Source of the DNA: Aquila chrysaetos chrysaetos
Lineage: Eukaryota > Chordata > Aves > Accipitriformes > Accipitridae
NCBI RefSeq assembly: GCF_900496995.4
Contig: NC_044027.1
Coordinates: 15,772,743-15,836,742 of the forward strand
Direction: 5' to 3'
Length of the DNA: 64,000 bases
Made by a program: the position numbers and the translations under genes. Positions 1-13,400 of this stretch are shown here, one piece after another. Position 1 is the stretch's first letter. Each line of letters opens with the position of its first letter. The notes beneath the pieces were generated by a model. It saw only the letters and a program-made list of their open reading frames with translations. It searched no databases and was not told the DNA's origin.

Positions 1-3000
1 ATTGGAAAGCTTTAAACGCAAACATGTGAGAACTTGGCTACTAGGTTCAGTAAAAATCTTCAGTTTCTTCTAGGAACTAGAGACAATCTCAAATACTAAT
101 ACCCCATAGTAAACAGTTTTTGTTTGTAGGGACGCAAGCCAGTCCTTTGCTCTCAAGTGACTGAGAGCATGTAAGGGCACAGGACTCTTGTGTAGCCGAC
201 CAAATCAGGCCTTCTTGGATCTTGATTCTTTCTGAAACGTTGCCTGATTTAGCTAGCTCCTTCCAAACTGCAGAGGCAAGTATTCAAACAGAAAGCTACC
301 TGTAATGTTGAATTTGACATCATTCAAAGTTCTTTGATTCTTTAAGATTCAAATACAACCCCATGTCACCTACTCAAAGTCACCTTGTTCAAATTGCTGC
401 TGCTACACAGGCATCTAATTTTGGCAGCCAAAGGAGGAGCTAGGAGCTCTGCCTCGAAAGCATGGATACTTCATGGCACTTTGTGAAGAAGCACTGAAAG
501 CATTAACATTAAGCCCAGTGGTCTCACACTTTGACTGTATCTGTTCCCATGTGGAGAAAGCAGAGATGTTGCTGGTTTGGTTTACCCTGTTTAAAACGTG
601 CTACCATTGCCAAAGACATGAAAAGTAGCCCAGACTCTGCTGCTTTTACAGAGTTTTCTCTCTCCCTTTCCACTTAGGTATTGAGTCCAGAAAGGCAATA
701 CTTGATACTGGTGGCATCTTCTGAGAAAAATGGTTTCAACATAAGGGCAATCAGGATAGAAGGTCTTCAGGTTTCCTAATGTCTCCTCATTTGTGAGAGA
801 TAGCTACTGCAGAAAGATATCCCTCCTTTCAGCAGCAAAAAGAATGAAAGGATTGTGCATGCGGTTTTGGGTCCTTAAAAAATAAAAATAAAAATACTGA
901 CTTAGAAGTAGAAGCTTTTCTTCTTTCTCTGCCTGGAGACTTAGGAAGCTTGCTGAGATCAGAGATCTCCTTAATTGCTGTATCCAGGATTTCACCAAAC
1001 AAACTCCAGCCATCAAAAGGAGCTTGTATGAGGTAACTTCTAAAAATAATACCTGCCTCCCACAACTGAAGCCAAATATACCTCCTATTCTTGTTGGAGC
1101 AGAATAAGCTTGTGACAGCAAATGCAGCATCCCACAGAAAGCCCATAGAAGGATTTTAAAACTGCATTTGATGTTTTGCTGTTGTTGGCTCAAGATGCAT
1201 ATTAACTAATGCCTTTCCCCAGGATAGAAAGGCTCTTACGGTACCAATATAAGTCAGGCAGAATGTACAGCAGAAGTGACAATCTTTTTATTGTCTCATG
1301 CAATTTTCTATCTATTGTATTACTTAATAGCAATAGCTTCTATTCAGACTAGTGTTATAAGGGAAGAGAGAGCACAACCTACTAAGGAAGAGAGGGAGAA
1401 TGGAGAATAAGGATTCCCCACCAATGGTCAAACCTCAGAAAAATGTTAGGAGCTGCTTCCATCAGTTTTGGGTAGGGCAAAAGACTCTGTGTGTGCAGCT
1501 TTTGCACTACATGTGGAGAATTAGTTGTCACTATTAAGTAGCCCATGGACATGACTGCTTAACAGAGCCTTCACGCCAGAGCAATGTACACCTTTTTATG
1601 CACAGCTGTTACATATAAGGTAATGGGAGCTTCACTGATATATCTTGCCCATTATGGAGTGCTCAGCAATGCCTCTTGCAATAGAGGAAACAAAGGTAAA
1701 TGACTTAATTAAAATCTTGTCAATGAACAGGCTAAGTCTCAAAACACTTGCATCAGGAGATAACACAATGACTGAATTATTGCAGCTTGGAAAAAGCTAC
1801 AGGGGTAGCAACTGTGGATTAAACTGATCCCACTCACTCAGTGAAGTAGGTGAGAGGAAGATTTGTTGATTTTGCCCAGTAAGCACAATCTATAATGGAT
1901 TTTGGCTGGGAAAAAAACTTGTAATTTTTATCATTTGGCCAGGGTGTTCTGCTCCCTCGGAGCATGGCTATGCATGTACTTGATGTATAGTCAGCATAGC
2001 TAAGAGGGTGAGTACTTCCACTGGAGTGGGGAAGAAAAATAAGAACTCGTCACCTAAAACACACTTTCCAAAATATGTTTCTACTTCATAAGCATACCAT
2101 TGACCTCAAGAAGATCCTGCCCCTTTAGCTCCCACTGTCTTGCCCCTTAGTTTTTACTGAACCAGTCAGTCTGTTTGACTCTGAACATGTGAAGGAGGAG
2201 GAAGAGACTAGCTGAGATGGGAGCACTCGTACGTAAAGTGATAATAAAGAGGAAACCAATTAGCATTAGTGAAGACAACAGTCAGTAAACCAGCAACCAT
2301 ATAATGGCTCTGGTAAGAGCGAGCTGCTTTCTAATCAGAAGAGACAAAAAATGAGAATGATTGAAACAGAGAATTGGTCTGTCTATTATTTTTACTACTT
2401 GCTTTATAAATTAAGCCAAATCCTGCACAGGTCACTTGGACTTTTCCTACTGTTTGTCTCCCTGGTGCAGGCAAATTTTATTGTACTGATTTAGTACCTT
2501 GATAACCACATCATTTTTCTGGTTTTTTTTTTTCCCTTGAAAATGAGAAAATAAGAAGATATAATTATAATATTTCTTCTTTGTTACTCATCAGATTTTT
2601 TTACACCGTCAATTAAAACCACATCTATTATAAATACACAATATCCATCATTTAAATTAGGCCAAAGTTTTAAAAATGCCCTGTAAGATTTTTCTATGTT
2701 TGAATAATTCAATCACTATTATGTTTCCTTGATGCAACTATTTTGGGACTTAGCTTGTTCCTTGATAGGATTTTAATTAAGTCATTTACATTTAATTTCC
2801 AAATATGTAGCTGTTACAGAAGGCAGCAAGGAAATGAAAAGACAAAAAGAAACCTGAAGACAGCCAATCTTTAACAAAAATATCTCTGATATAGAAATGA
2901 ATCTGAGGACTACATATTCAATGATAAGTATTCCAGTCCATGTCTGGTAAACTCTCAGATAATGGCAGCATGGTAGGGTCACTGGGGTTCTATTAGCTCA

Positions 3001-6000
3001 ATTAATGAGGAGTAAGATAAGGCTAACACCTAGCTCTTCAAACGGCTAAAAAATAGAGCTGATAGTAATGGAGTTATTAACCTTTGCCAGCCATTGAATT
3101 TTGCTGCTGATTCAAACTCCATTTCCTAGTTCAGGCCTCCATTAATAGGCTGTTTATTATCCCTAATCCACATTGGGATCAGCTGCAGAAATATGAAAGC
3201 CCCATGTAAAGACCAAATAGTTTAAAAAAAAAAAAAAATCATCTTTTTTTCCATTCTGATTTTTCCCTTTTCAACATATTCACAGATTCTACCCTAGAAA
3301 TTAGGAAATTCATTATCCTAAACTGTTTGAATACAGGTTCTTAGTAGTGTGATGAAAAAGAAGCTTTAAATATATTACTTAAAAAGATGACTTAATCGGG
3401 GATACAGCCACATCATTTTGAAGACCAAATAAAACACTGCTGGAAAACTTGCACTGGAGGAGCTAGTGCTGTTTATTTTCTCTACTGGGAAAGAAAAAAC
3501 TTTAATATTGGAAAAATGGGTATTTGAAATGTATTATATATGTATTGTTAGGTCAGTCCTCAAGTTCATCCCTCCCCTGCCCAGCTTTGTCTGCCTACTT
3601 GTATTGTTTGTACATACTACTGTAATATAATTAATCAATACTGAAATGTAAAATAATTGACCATGGATTCAGATCAGATGGAAAAAAAACCAAAGGAAAT
3701 GATGGAACAAAGGAACTGGGAATCCCAGGACGCACTTAGTAGCAGAGCGCATTGGCACAGATGGAAGGGCTTGCTTTATGGCTTGAGGAGAACTCTCAAT
3801 GCAAACCTGGCTACAATTTTAAGTACAGAGATCTTGAGTTAAAGGGTCTTTAGGCTCCTTGCTGAGTTTGTACATACTCAGTTGAGATTTGTGACAGTTG
3901 GTGATTTTTCAGGATATTTTCAATGAAAGAGACACTGTATAGTTACCATAGTCTACACACATAAGACATTCTTCCAAAATCTATCACAATAACATCAAAC
4001 AGAATACCAGCAATTATGAGTAATGGAGTTAAGATCAAAATAAAAAATGTTTATGCTAATATATATACATCTAGTACACAGTGCTACCCTCAAAACTGAA
4101 TGCAGTTCTGGTTGTCCCATCTCAGCAAAGAAACAGCTAGAATGACTAGAGAAGGTAGAGAACAGGGAGAGACAGGATGATCAGAAGAGTGAAATGACTT
4201 CTAGTAAAGGAAAGGATAAACAGACCATGGTTCTTTGACTGGGAAAGAGATGACTGAACAGGCATACACAAGAGGCTTATAAAATCAGGAGTGTTAGGGG
4301 ACATGAACAGGGAATGCTTATAACTGTTTCTCAATAGAAGAAAGGAACCTGGAAAAAAATTGTGAAGTATTTTCATATGACACCCAGTGAAAAAGTGAAA
4401 CTCCTTTCCACATGATTTGGTGGAGGCCAAAAGTACAGTGTTGAAAAAGAGAGTATAAAGTCAAGGAAAATGGGCTATTAGACAGTTGTCCAGATGACCC
4501 CTGGCTCAGGTAATCCTTAAACTGCTGATTGCCTTAAACTGGCCTAGAACCAGCAGACAGCTGGTCATGAACCAGCTGAAGCTAATGACAAGAGATATAT
4601 AACAGATGACACTGTTGCTGCTGAATCTTATTTTAACTGTAAGTTTGGGAGAGAGCAGAAAGGGATAAGAAATAGTTTGGTAGGTATTAAATAGAGGTTT
4701 CAGTATATTAGAACTATCCATGGCTATACTATATATTTCTTATTGTTGCTCAAGCATTAACAATAAAAAAAGCTAAAATACCTATCTACATTCATTTGGA
4801 TGAAGAACTGAATTCAGTCCTTTGCGTTAGCAGTTCTGAGCTTCAGATGCTACCCTGTAATTGTATTTGGATTCCCACTTACCGTAGGCACTAAGTGGTT
4901 AATGGTGTTCTTTTACTAGATAGCTGAGAGACCACTAATAGATTCAGCTTCTTATTTGCCCTAAAGGCTGCCACAGTTCAATACGATTAGGATCCTGTCC
5001 ACTTAAGCAGTAACTGCTTCATAGGGAGGAACATAGAAAGCAATACATGTCTTCTCTGAGTACAGGAAGAGCAGTTCTTTGGTAGACAGGTTTTGTCTGA
5101 TACGGGCAGGTTTTCCTGTACCAGTCTGTAAGCAAGGCTTTGCTCTACTGCAAATTCTAATTTAAAGAAAACCCTGTACCTTACTTTTTCAGTGGAAAAT
5201 GAATTATTTTCCTTTTTGTTCCTGGGCAGTTCTTCGGCTGCAGTGGCTGATGCTGTATGAGTTTTTTTATTATTACATTTTAACAAACTTTATAGCCCAT
5301 TTTGTTTGTTTTCAAATAACTTTATTTTCCTTCTTTTCTACCATCAATTACTAGGTTTGTTTTTCTTTCCATAAGATGGAGGAGTCAGGAGACTGATCCT
5401 GCTCAATGCTGTATAATTTAGTATTATGTGTACTAGCTTTATGAGGTGGGAGTCAGATAAAACATAGTATTTGAACACTAACCATTTATTAGCTCTAAGG
5501 AATAGATTTGTGACTTGACAAGCAGACAATAACTCTGTGTTCTGATCAGCCAAAGAGGTCTACTTTGAGTTCAAAACACAGAGTAACATACTCTTTCACA
5601 AATAATTTTGTTTACTGATGTGACTAGATTTTAATAATAAACTTGATATATATGTAAATTTATTTTAATCTAATTTCATCAACAGAGCCCTCCTAAAAAT
5701 GAGACTTTGTAGATTGTTCTGTGTCTGATTTATAGATTTCTGCATCCTATTCCCAGATTGATTTCAAGGCTATAATTCTATCAGGTTTTTCTCCTGATGT
5801 CAGAAACACCACCTCTGCAGATAGTGTTTTATAACTAGCATCACAACTGAAACTGAATTACTGCCCTGCTATCCTATGCTGCAATATGTCCTTTTGTTTA
5901 TAATCACCCTTTCTCCCTTATATACCTACTACTTCAGTTTCATGGAAAATATCAGCTCCAAAATCAATCAGGTAGCATGATGTCTATTTTTGTCCCTTAC

Positions 6001-7347
6001 TTCAACCCCTGTATAAAAAAGTAGGGGCCAAATTCTTAACTCAGATATGAATGTGCAGAGCTCTTAAAAGAAAATGGAAGCTAAGCAAATGGATCAGTGC
6101 CAAATTTCCACACATACAATTTTATAATGAGTTGTTCTTCCTCACTTGATGAGGTCTCGATACTGTAAAGGAGCACATGGCACCCACTTGAGTATTCGCA
6201 CTGATGTCAGGTACTCAGATACATGTTTAGGGACTCAGGACCTACATTCTAAATGTACATGAAGAATAATCCACGGGAAATGTTATTTAACTGAATCTAG
6301 CATAAGTTTCAAGATTCTTTCTCCCTTTTTTCATGGATTCCTGTTTAAGATGTATTTTGTCTTAGCTTTAATAAATGAAGCTACTGCTGTTTTCATATAC
6401 TTTCATTTTTAAACCTTGATAGCATGACTGCTAGCTCCCTCCGTTTTCACTCTCCTTTTTTCTCTCTCCAACTCAGTCTTACCCTTTTAGATCTTTCCAC
6501 TACACCCTGGATAGGGAGTCGGGATGAGATTGAGGGCAGCCACACAGAAGACATACGAAGAGTAACTTTGCCAACTTAAACACTTATGTGGGTAATACAC
6601 CTTTTCCACAACTAGTTTTTAGATAAGAATAAGCTTCCTGGAAGCATAAAGAATACACATTTCCAATGTATGCCTTTGGAATGGCCACTGTGTCAGCCAG
6701 TGGTATCGACTGAACCAGGAACTCCTGGAGGGGAATGGAGAAGCCTCTCAGCTTTGATGAGTACACCAGCATTTCAAACCTTCACCACCCTTGGACCAGC
6801 TGTAAAGAATAACTCCATTTTATTTGCTTGGCAGTCATAACAGTTCTCTTTTGATGCTCATTTCTCTTATATTACATTTCTGAACACTTCATTATAGCTC
6901 AAATAAAATATAATTCTCATGTTGTTTTTAATTATTTCACAAAACCCAAAAGTCTCATAACGAGCTCCTCGCAATACTAATATATTTCCATAATATTATG
7001 CCAATGCTAAAGAAAGAAGATGTAGATCCCCGCTCCTGCTGCAAATAAAATACACCTTCTGATATAATCCAAACTTTAATCCATTTCTTATGGTTTCCCT
7101 TTAGAGGCAACTCAAACAAATAACCAGAAGAACAAACCTCTTCTCACTCCCACAGTTTGGCCATCTGGAGGATTTGTAAGGCCAATGCACTATTTCCTAC
7201 TCTCCATGAGCAAGACCCTTTTTCTAGCTAAGGAAGGAATAAATAAATAAGATGCAATAGCCTATACAATGTCAATAAAGACCTGTATCTTTCCATAAAC
7301 AGATTTTTCATCTATGTAATGTCGTGATTGCTAAATTTATATCTTAC
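1..7347 (-). other. AK8: AK8 intron 11 (partial), no exon found
   Basis: I read both strands for the expected C-terminal exons (the DPVTGERYH / YKPPP part of the human protein) and found no matching acceptor, donor or reading frame. The stretch is AT-rich with a 15-nt A run at 3224-3238 and one old repeat-like fragment at 6024-6060. The open frames present are short and unconvincing. Confidence 0.7.
6024..6060 (+). repeat. Possible ancient amniote repeat fragment
   Basis: The opening GGGGCCAAATTCTTAACTCA resembles the very common old sauropsid repeat that starts with GGCCAAATTCT. Only a short part is recognisable and no boundaries can be set. Confidence 0.35.
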
Positions 7348-7489
7348 CTGTTTGGAATAATATGTGATTTCTGCAGCTGTTCTCCCTGCTCTATGTCTCT
7401 TGGGAAGCCATAAAGCACCCAACCATTGGTCATGCAGTCTAGTGTGTTTAGGCGTTCTGCCAGGATCTTCATAACAAGGTTGTCTGGGA
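7348..7489 (-). CDS. AK8: AK8 exon 11 (NMP-site motif of module 2, residues 325-371)
   Basis: It encodes [20 protein letters not shown], then [20 protein letters not shown] and KSHIIPN. The NMP-site motif is YGFPR (351-355): the Arg is kept but the signature Asp is Tyr (His in human AK8, from memory). The acceptor is CCTTTGCAG and the donor ACAG|GTAAGA. It ends in phase 2, so at least one more coding exon must follow to the left. Confidence 0.94.
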
Positions 7490-10400
7490 CTGCAAAGGAT
7501 TAAAAAGATGACATTTATTTTGTATGCTGAGTCTGCAATTAAGGAGGATACACACTACTTTTTCTGGTTAGACTGCTACAGGAGCTAAAACACAAAGAGT
7601 TATTCCTGTTTATGATTGATAGATTTTGGAGAGAGGAGTTACTGTTGACTTTTGCATATTTACTGTGCTGTTATGGAACCCCCAAACTCACAAGGAACTG
7701 TAGGACTAAAGCAAAGTATTTGGTAAAAACTGATGCCTACATAATGTTGCAGTGTACTTTTTCTCTCAGCCATACTGGGCTGATGTCACAATGAAGTGTG
7801 TGACACAATCTTATCAAAATGCAAAAATAATGACCTGAGTTGTGTAAAAGAAATCCTAAAACAGGAAAGAAATTTCTGTGGCATTCTGTATTTAGCTTAG
7901 CAGATGATAATGGTTCAGCCACAGCAGGCTAGATGCGATATTTCTCCAATTTGCCCAAAGGCTTGAAGCTTTTATAACTGGAAATAAATTTCCAAAATGT
8001 ATTTCAACTACTGTAATTACTGCATTGATGACTCCCTAATTTTAGAGATAAAAATTCTCTTTGCTCTATTATTATTTTTCTTTAGGGCAAGAGAGAACAT
8101 CAGCAAGATGCTGACTGGGATTACAATTACTATGCAGCTTTAAAAATGCTATTAATGGGACACAGTGGTAAGGAGGTATCCTGCATATTTTCACTATAGC
8201 CTTCATGAAGTATTTCAATCAAGATACTTAAAGTTATGTATCATGTAAATTTTTTTTTTTAACAGAAGAATTAAATGATTAGATTCAACAAGAGTGACTA
8301 TAAATTTTCCAAGCACTCTTGCAATGTGTTGGGCTTAGTGTCAAATAACCCCAAAGAAAGGCCAGCAAAATCACCTCAAGCTACTTCCCAAAGAAGCAGC
8401 CAAAACAATTTTCAAGAAGCAATGAGAGTCCCTTCTCTTTATTTGTACAGTATGTCTAATACACTGTTGCCTCTACTGGAAACAAGCGATAAAAAATGCT
8501 ACATAAATCCACATCATGGAACGTTGATGTTTTGATACTCACCCTGCCATCGCATCTGCATACAAAAATACAACAACAAGTGCTTGTAGGAGAGCATATG
8601 CGTCAGATTTCTAACAATGCAATTCGCTTTAGGACTAGCTGACAGGAATGCGCCTGTATTTTAGTAGAGTGTATTATTATCAGTGCACATTTATACGCTG
8701 GGTACAAGCAGGTTTTAAACCGCAATAATAGAACCCATTTGCTTCCTGAAATTTAACATTTCCTAAAGACTTACACCTCTGTCATGAAATTCATTACTTC
8801 TCCTTTAAATAATCAAATTACTGAGTTTACAGAACTGCACTCAGGATTCAGTGTACCAGCAAAAAGGGAGGAAAACCACAGGGAATTAATTAGAAAACAG
8901 ATTAGTGTATTAATTGAGGATACCCACTTCACATTATAAAAAAACAAGTTAAGGAGAGCAATATTCTCCATCTGCTAAAAGAAAAAAGGAATGGAATAAA
9001 ACCAGACACTTGACAGAGAACAAAACGACAATGCAAAACTAGGCATTCCGTTAAAAGTGGGATTCATCAAATTAACTATACAATAGTGCAGCAGCAGGCA
9101 GAAATGTTATTAGACAGATAACACTTATCTATCTAAGACCTGAGCTGCGTGCAGGCATAGAGAGGATAACAGAGGAGTTTCAGGGCTCTTTGTAGGGCAG
9201 TTCTCCCTACTCTCCAGGTTACAAGAACTAATACAAAACCAAGACATCCTGGTAGGAAGAAAGGAAAAAACCATCCCACCTTCTCTTTCCCCAAAACATA
9301 TTCCATACAAAGACCAGTGGAATTTTCCTGGTAGTCTTGAATTTCTGGTTGCAGCACTAAACTTTCTGTCTTGATGCATGTTATTTTATCATAATTCCTA
9401 CTGGAATCATTAACACGGATTTACAAAGGTGCCAAATTACATGGGTTTTTTGAAACAGTTTCAGTATGCTTAAAGAGAGTTTTGCAAAGGATTTGAATGA
9501 AACCTACAAACCCAAGAGTAAAACTGCACTAAGGTAGGATTCTGCTGGAGCTGACATCCCTGAGATGAACAGGGAGTCAGGGCAGAGGCTGAAAGCCCCA
9601 GGAATGGCACAGAGAACTAAGTGGGTATACTGTGCCGTTGAGCTTCCAGCAGATCATAAGAGATTCTCCAGTTCCAGGGGCCAAATTGCTTCCACCCTGC
9701 ATATGGGAAAGAGAAACACTACAGCCCACAAGAAAAATAAAAAGCAATTGTGATGGGAACCAGACAGCATCTGCTCAAACTGATCTCTTCCCATAGGCCT
9801 TCTGTGAATCCTGATGATTGAAATCCTCTACTTTGAACAAATCTGAAGCAATCACAAGAGAAAAAAAAATCTAACAAGATGCAGTGACAATTAATTAACA
9901 ATTTATCTAATGGCATGCCAGGTTTGGGGTTTTTTGAGTAATGCTGTGGATATGTAGTAACCCTGACATCTTGCTAATTTCAGCGATGACTGACTAGAAG
10001 ATATCAGCAATACACTTTAGATTGTTTGTACACTCATGTACATATATGCATCACTGAATAATATAGATGCTTACATATTTTCTGTGCCTCCCTCTAAAGC
10101 TTGATGGTGAGAAATAAAACATAAACAAGTCAGACAGCAAGCTCTGCTCTCCTCTTGATTAGCAAACATACCTATCACTTCAACACAATAGGGGAACATA
10201 GCTTGTTGGCTGTTCAATGGCATTACAAAGTACATCAGCTGCCCTTGAACAGGAACAGTCACACTTAAAACAGCTGCATTAAAACTGTAAAACATCTTCC
10301 ACAGACCAGGGGGAAAAAAAAAAAAAGGAGAAAAAAGGAAGAAAGAAATCAGTATTATTCTTATTTGCTGTGGTACAGACAGAGTAGGTAATGAAGAACT

Positions 10401-13400
10401 CTGCAGTATGGTATTCCTTTTCACTCATGTGGAACTGTCTCTTGAATGTAAGGCAAATTAATAACCCGTAATTGGAGGGGCACACAGTCTGTAAGTAACT
10501 AGCCAGGGGTCTCCTGGCCTTAAGCACATGACCCAACGGGCTATATAGCAAAGTAAAATTGAGAGCTTTTCTGATGAGACAGTCAATCTACATGCTTTAA
10601 GTAGATTATGAAGCACAAGAGCTTTGAATAATCAATTCCTTTTCAACATAAGCTTGTGTGAGTTTCCAACTCTGAAAGTTGGGGGAATGAGACTCTAGAG
10701 AGATTTTACTTTATCATTAGAGAAGTCCAAAGATAAGTTTCTTGTAAAAATTACAGTGTGCTACAGAGAGATATCGAGATTAGGTAATGTGGAAGCACAT
10801 CTCTATTAAGGCGAAAAATCAAGGTACAGGAGCAAAATTCACCCCTCAGAAGTAATGCTGCAGAGCTGCTGAGCTACAGTGATACCCTGTGCTGAGAGCA
10901 CTGTACATAGCTGTGGACCAAGGTCACGGTGAACCTCAGAAATTGCATCCATGGCAGAATGAGGCCACAACCAGCTCCATATAGAAATGTAATTCATTCA
11001 TGCATACATTCTTGCCTAACATCAATACCACACACCATACCTCCTTTATCTCCCAGCCTGTCTCGACCATGTTAATGGTCTAGACTACGCAGCTGAATTA
11101 GCAGCTGTGGACCTAAGAAGTGATCTAATCAATTCAAGAGTATGATCAGGCAGGGTACAGGGAACAGAGGCTTAAAGTGCTGCTGTTCATGCTGGAACGG
11201 CTGCATGGACACCCAGAGATTTTCTATCTCCAGGGCTGTCAATCAGCACCTTCCAGCAGACCATTTAAAAAATAAATTTACTTCCCAGAGCTTCAAAGGT
11301 TTTCACAAGTATAAGGTATTTCTCATGAAAAGTACTTCCTCATGAAACTCATAGGAGTGTGGCCTATTAGCTCTTAGATCTGCAGGACTAATAGAAAACC
11401 GTATCAGGCAATCAGTTGACAAAATCATACCATCTGCTCAAGACAAAAGTAACAGAACATTAAAGGCACAGTCTGAAATGCAAAAACACTACTTGAGAGA
11501 TTACAGGGCACTATTCTCCAATAGCTTCAATGCTGTCAGTGCTCCAAGCTATACAATTATCATATTTAAATTGATTCCTCCTCCATATATTTCTTTTTAA
11601 CACAGACTTTTGAAGGGTATTGACTCACTTCTCCAAACCTATAAAAACCTCGATTCTAAGTACAGCATAAATGTATTTGCGCATATAAATTCTGTCAGTT
11701 TTGTGCTGTAAAAAGTTTAAGGTCCTTTTGACATTATTGTCCATTTACCCTTTATCCTTCTCTTGGAGATTTTTTTTTTTTTTTTTTTTTAGCTGGGTCT
11801 GAAGACTTTCACAGTTAATTCAGATGCCTGAGGCTTGATCCCAGTGCTTGACAGTTAACATCTTGCCCAGCGTATAAGCTACTGCCAAAGGCTACTTTCC
11901 TGGATTGTCCTGTCAATCCCAAATTTAGCAAAGCATGAGATTTGCTTATCTTATTGCTCTATAAACTCTGGATTATTCACAATGGATCATTTTATTTGGG
12001 TCTTTCAGAGAAGTATTCTATTTTCTTGCCCACATTAAGGTCCTCAGAGATTTTATCAATTTGTCTTTAATGTGTTTGAGAATGATTTAATAGCGATTTG
12101 CCATCACGTAGGTTGATCGATATTTTAATTTAACCCTGCCAACACACCAGATTCGTGAAAACGGGCTGTTTTTCCATTTCATAGCATACAGCCCATTTTG
12201 CTTACTGCAACTAAGAAAAAATAATCCAAGTGTGTCTTCAATGCAAACGGGGGCGGCGGCGGCGGGAGGAAAACTCCCGGTTTTGCTCCGATGCAGCAAA
12301 GCGAAGGGGACCTCGCCACGGGCTCGGGTGGAGGCCGGCCCCGCTCGGCCCCGCTCGGCCCCGCCCGGCCCCGCTCGGCCCCGCTGCGGTTGGTTGTTCT
12401 CTACCGCCACCTGCCGGGCGCGGCGGGCAGCGCGGGGCGGCGGCGGCAGCCGGTACCCGCCCGGCGGGCAGCAGCCGCCGCTGCGGCAGGGTCTTGTAAT
12501 CGCCGAAATCTCGGTAATTCACGGAAACGGAGATCGCTCCGGAGCCTGCTTAGTCCTCCTTAATTAGGGACACCGCCGGGCTGTCACGGAAAAGCTGAAA
12601 GCAGTTCTGATTTTTTGAAGCTCATGTGAAGCCGGCAACTAAAGAGGCAACAACGCAAATAATATTGACATGGCATTTGCAAAGGACCGTAACACTTAGT
12701 TAGTAATTTCATCAAATGGAAAATTTACACAGAAAGACAGTCTCCGCTCGCTCATTTTACATATACAGCACTGCTGAGAATGGCTTCCTGTAAGAATTGG
12801 AATAATTATTTCAATACAGTAAAATAAATAATATGATAAAATATTTCATTTCCACGTTTTAAATATTTTTCCCTCTTGGAATATAATAGAACCTCTTTTT
12901 TTTTGAGGTTTTTAGTAATGTAAAGTAGGAATTAGCTGCATTAAAGAGGAAGTGATGACATTTTTAAAGCAGGTATGATCCCAAATTGTCTATCAAATGA
13001 CACATGATAAATTAAGACCTTCAGAAATGCATGTTAAAGGAGTGCATGATTCTCTCTCACAGTTATCAAGCCAGAGATTCCAGAATCTACATCTGATCAC
13101 ATTTAGTGACTAGCTAAGATTCCAGACCCTTACACTGCTTTACCTGTTAGTGGCATCTTCAGATTGAGCAATGGAAATTCAATCCAAATCCAGTATCCAG
13201 CATACAAACACAAAAAGCTTTTTTTTCCTTAAAAATAGCCTCTGCAATGTTGTCAGTGTCTGTGTGTATTTGCCTAATGGCACAGGCTATCAGTGAGTCA
13301 CAGGATGATCTAGTGGGCTGACACTGAGGTCAAGATCCACACACCTGGGTTCCCAACCACGCTTGCTCACTGACTGCGGCGTGGCTCGAGTTGAATTAGG

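Larger units (their letters stand above)
12240..12560. promoter_or_regulatory. Orphan CpG island inside AK8 intron 10
   Basis: About 320 bp of dense CpG stands in otherwise AT-rich sequence. It includes GCG/CGG runs at 12248-12266 and 12421-12485 and a five-copy GC decamer at 12337-12386. It lies nearly 5 kb from the closest AK8 exon. It could be an alternative or lncRNA promoter, or an insulator. No TATA box or clear first exon is visible. Several open frames cross it on both strands, but they are compositional artefacts. Confidence 0.75.

Noticed and set aside
804-1193. Two overlapping minus-strand open frames of 105 and 129 codons, considered as missing AK8 C-terminal exons.
   Set aside because: Neither frame contains the expected module-2 LID and C-terminal residues, and the flanks lack convincing splice sites.
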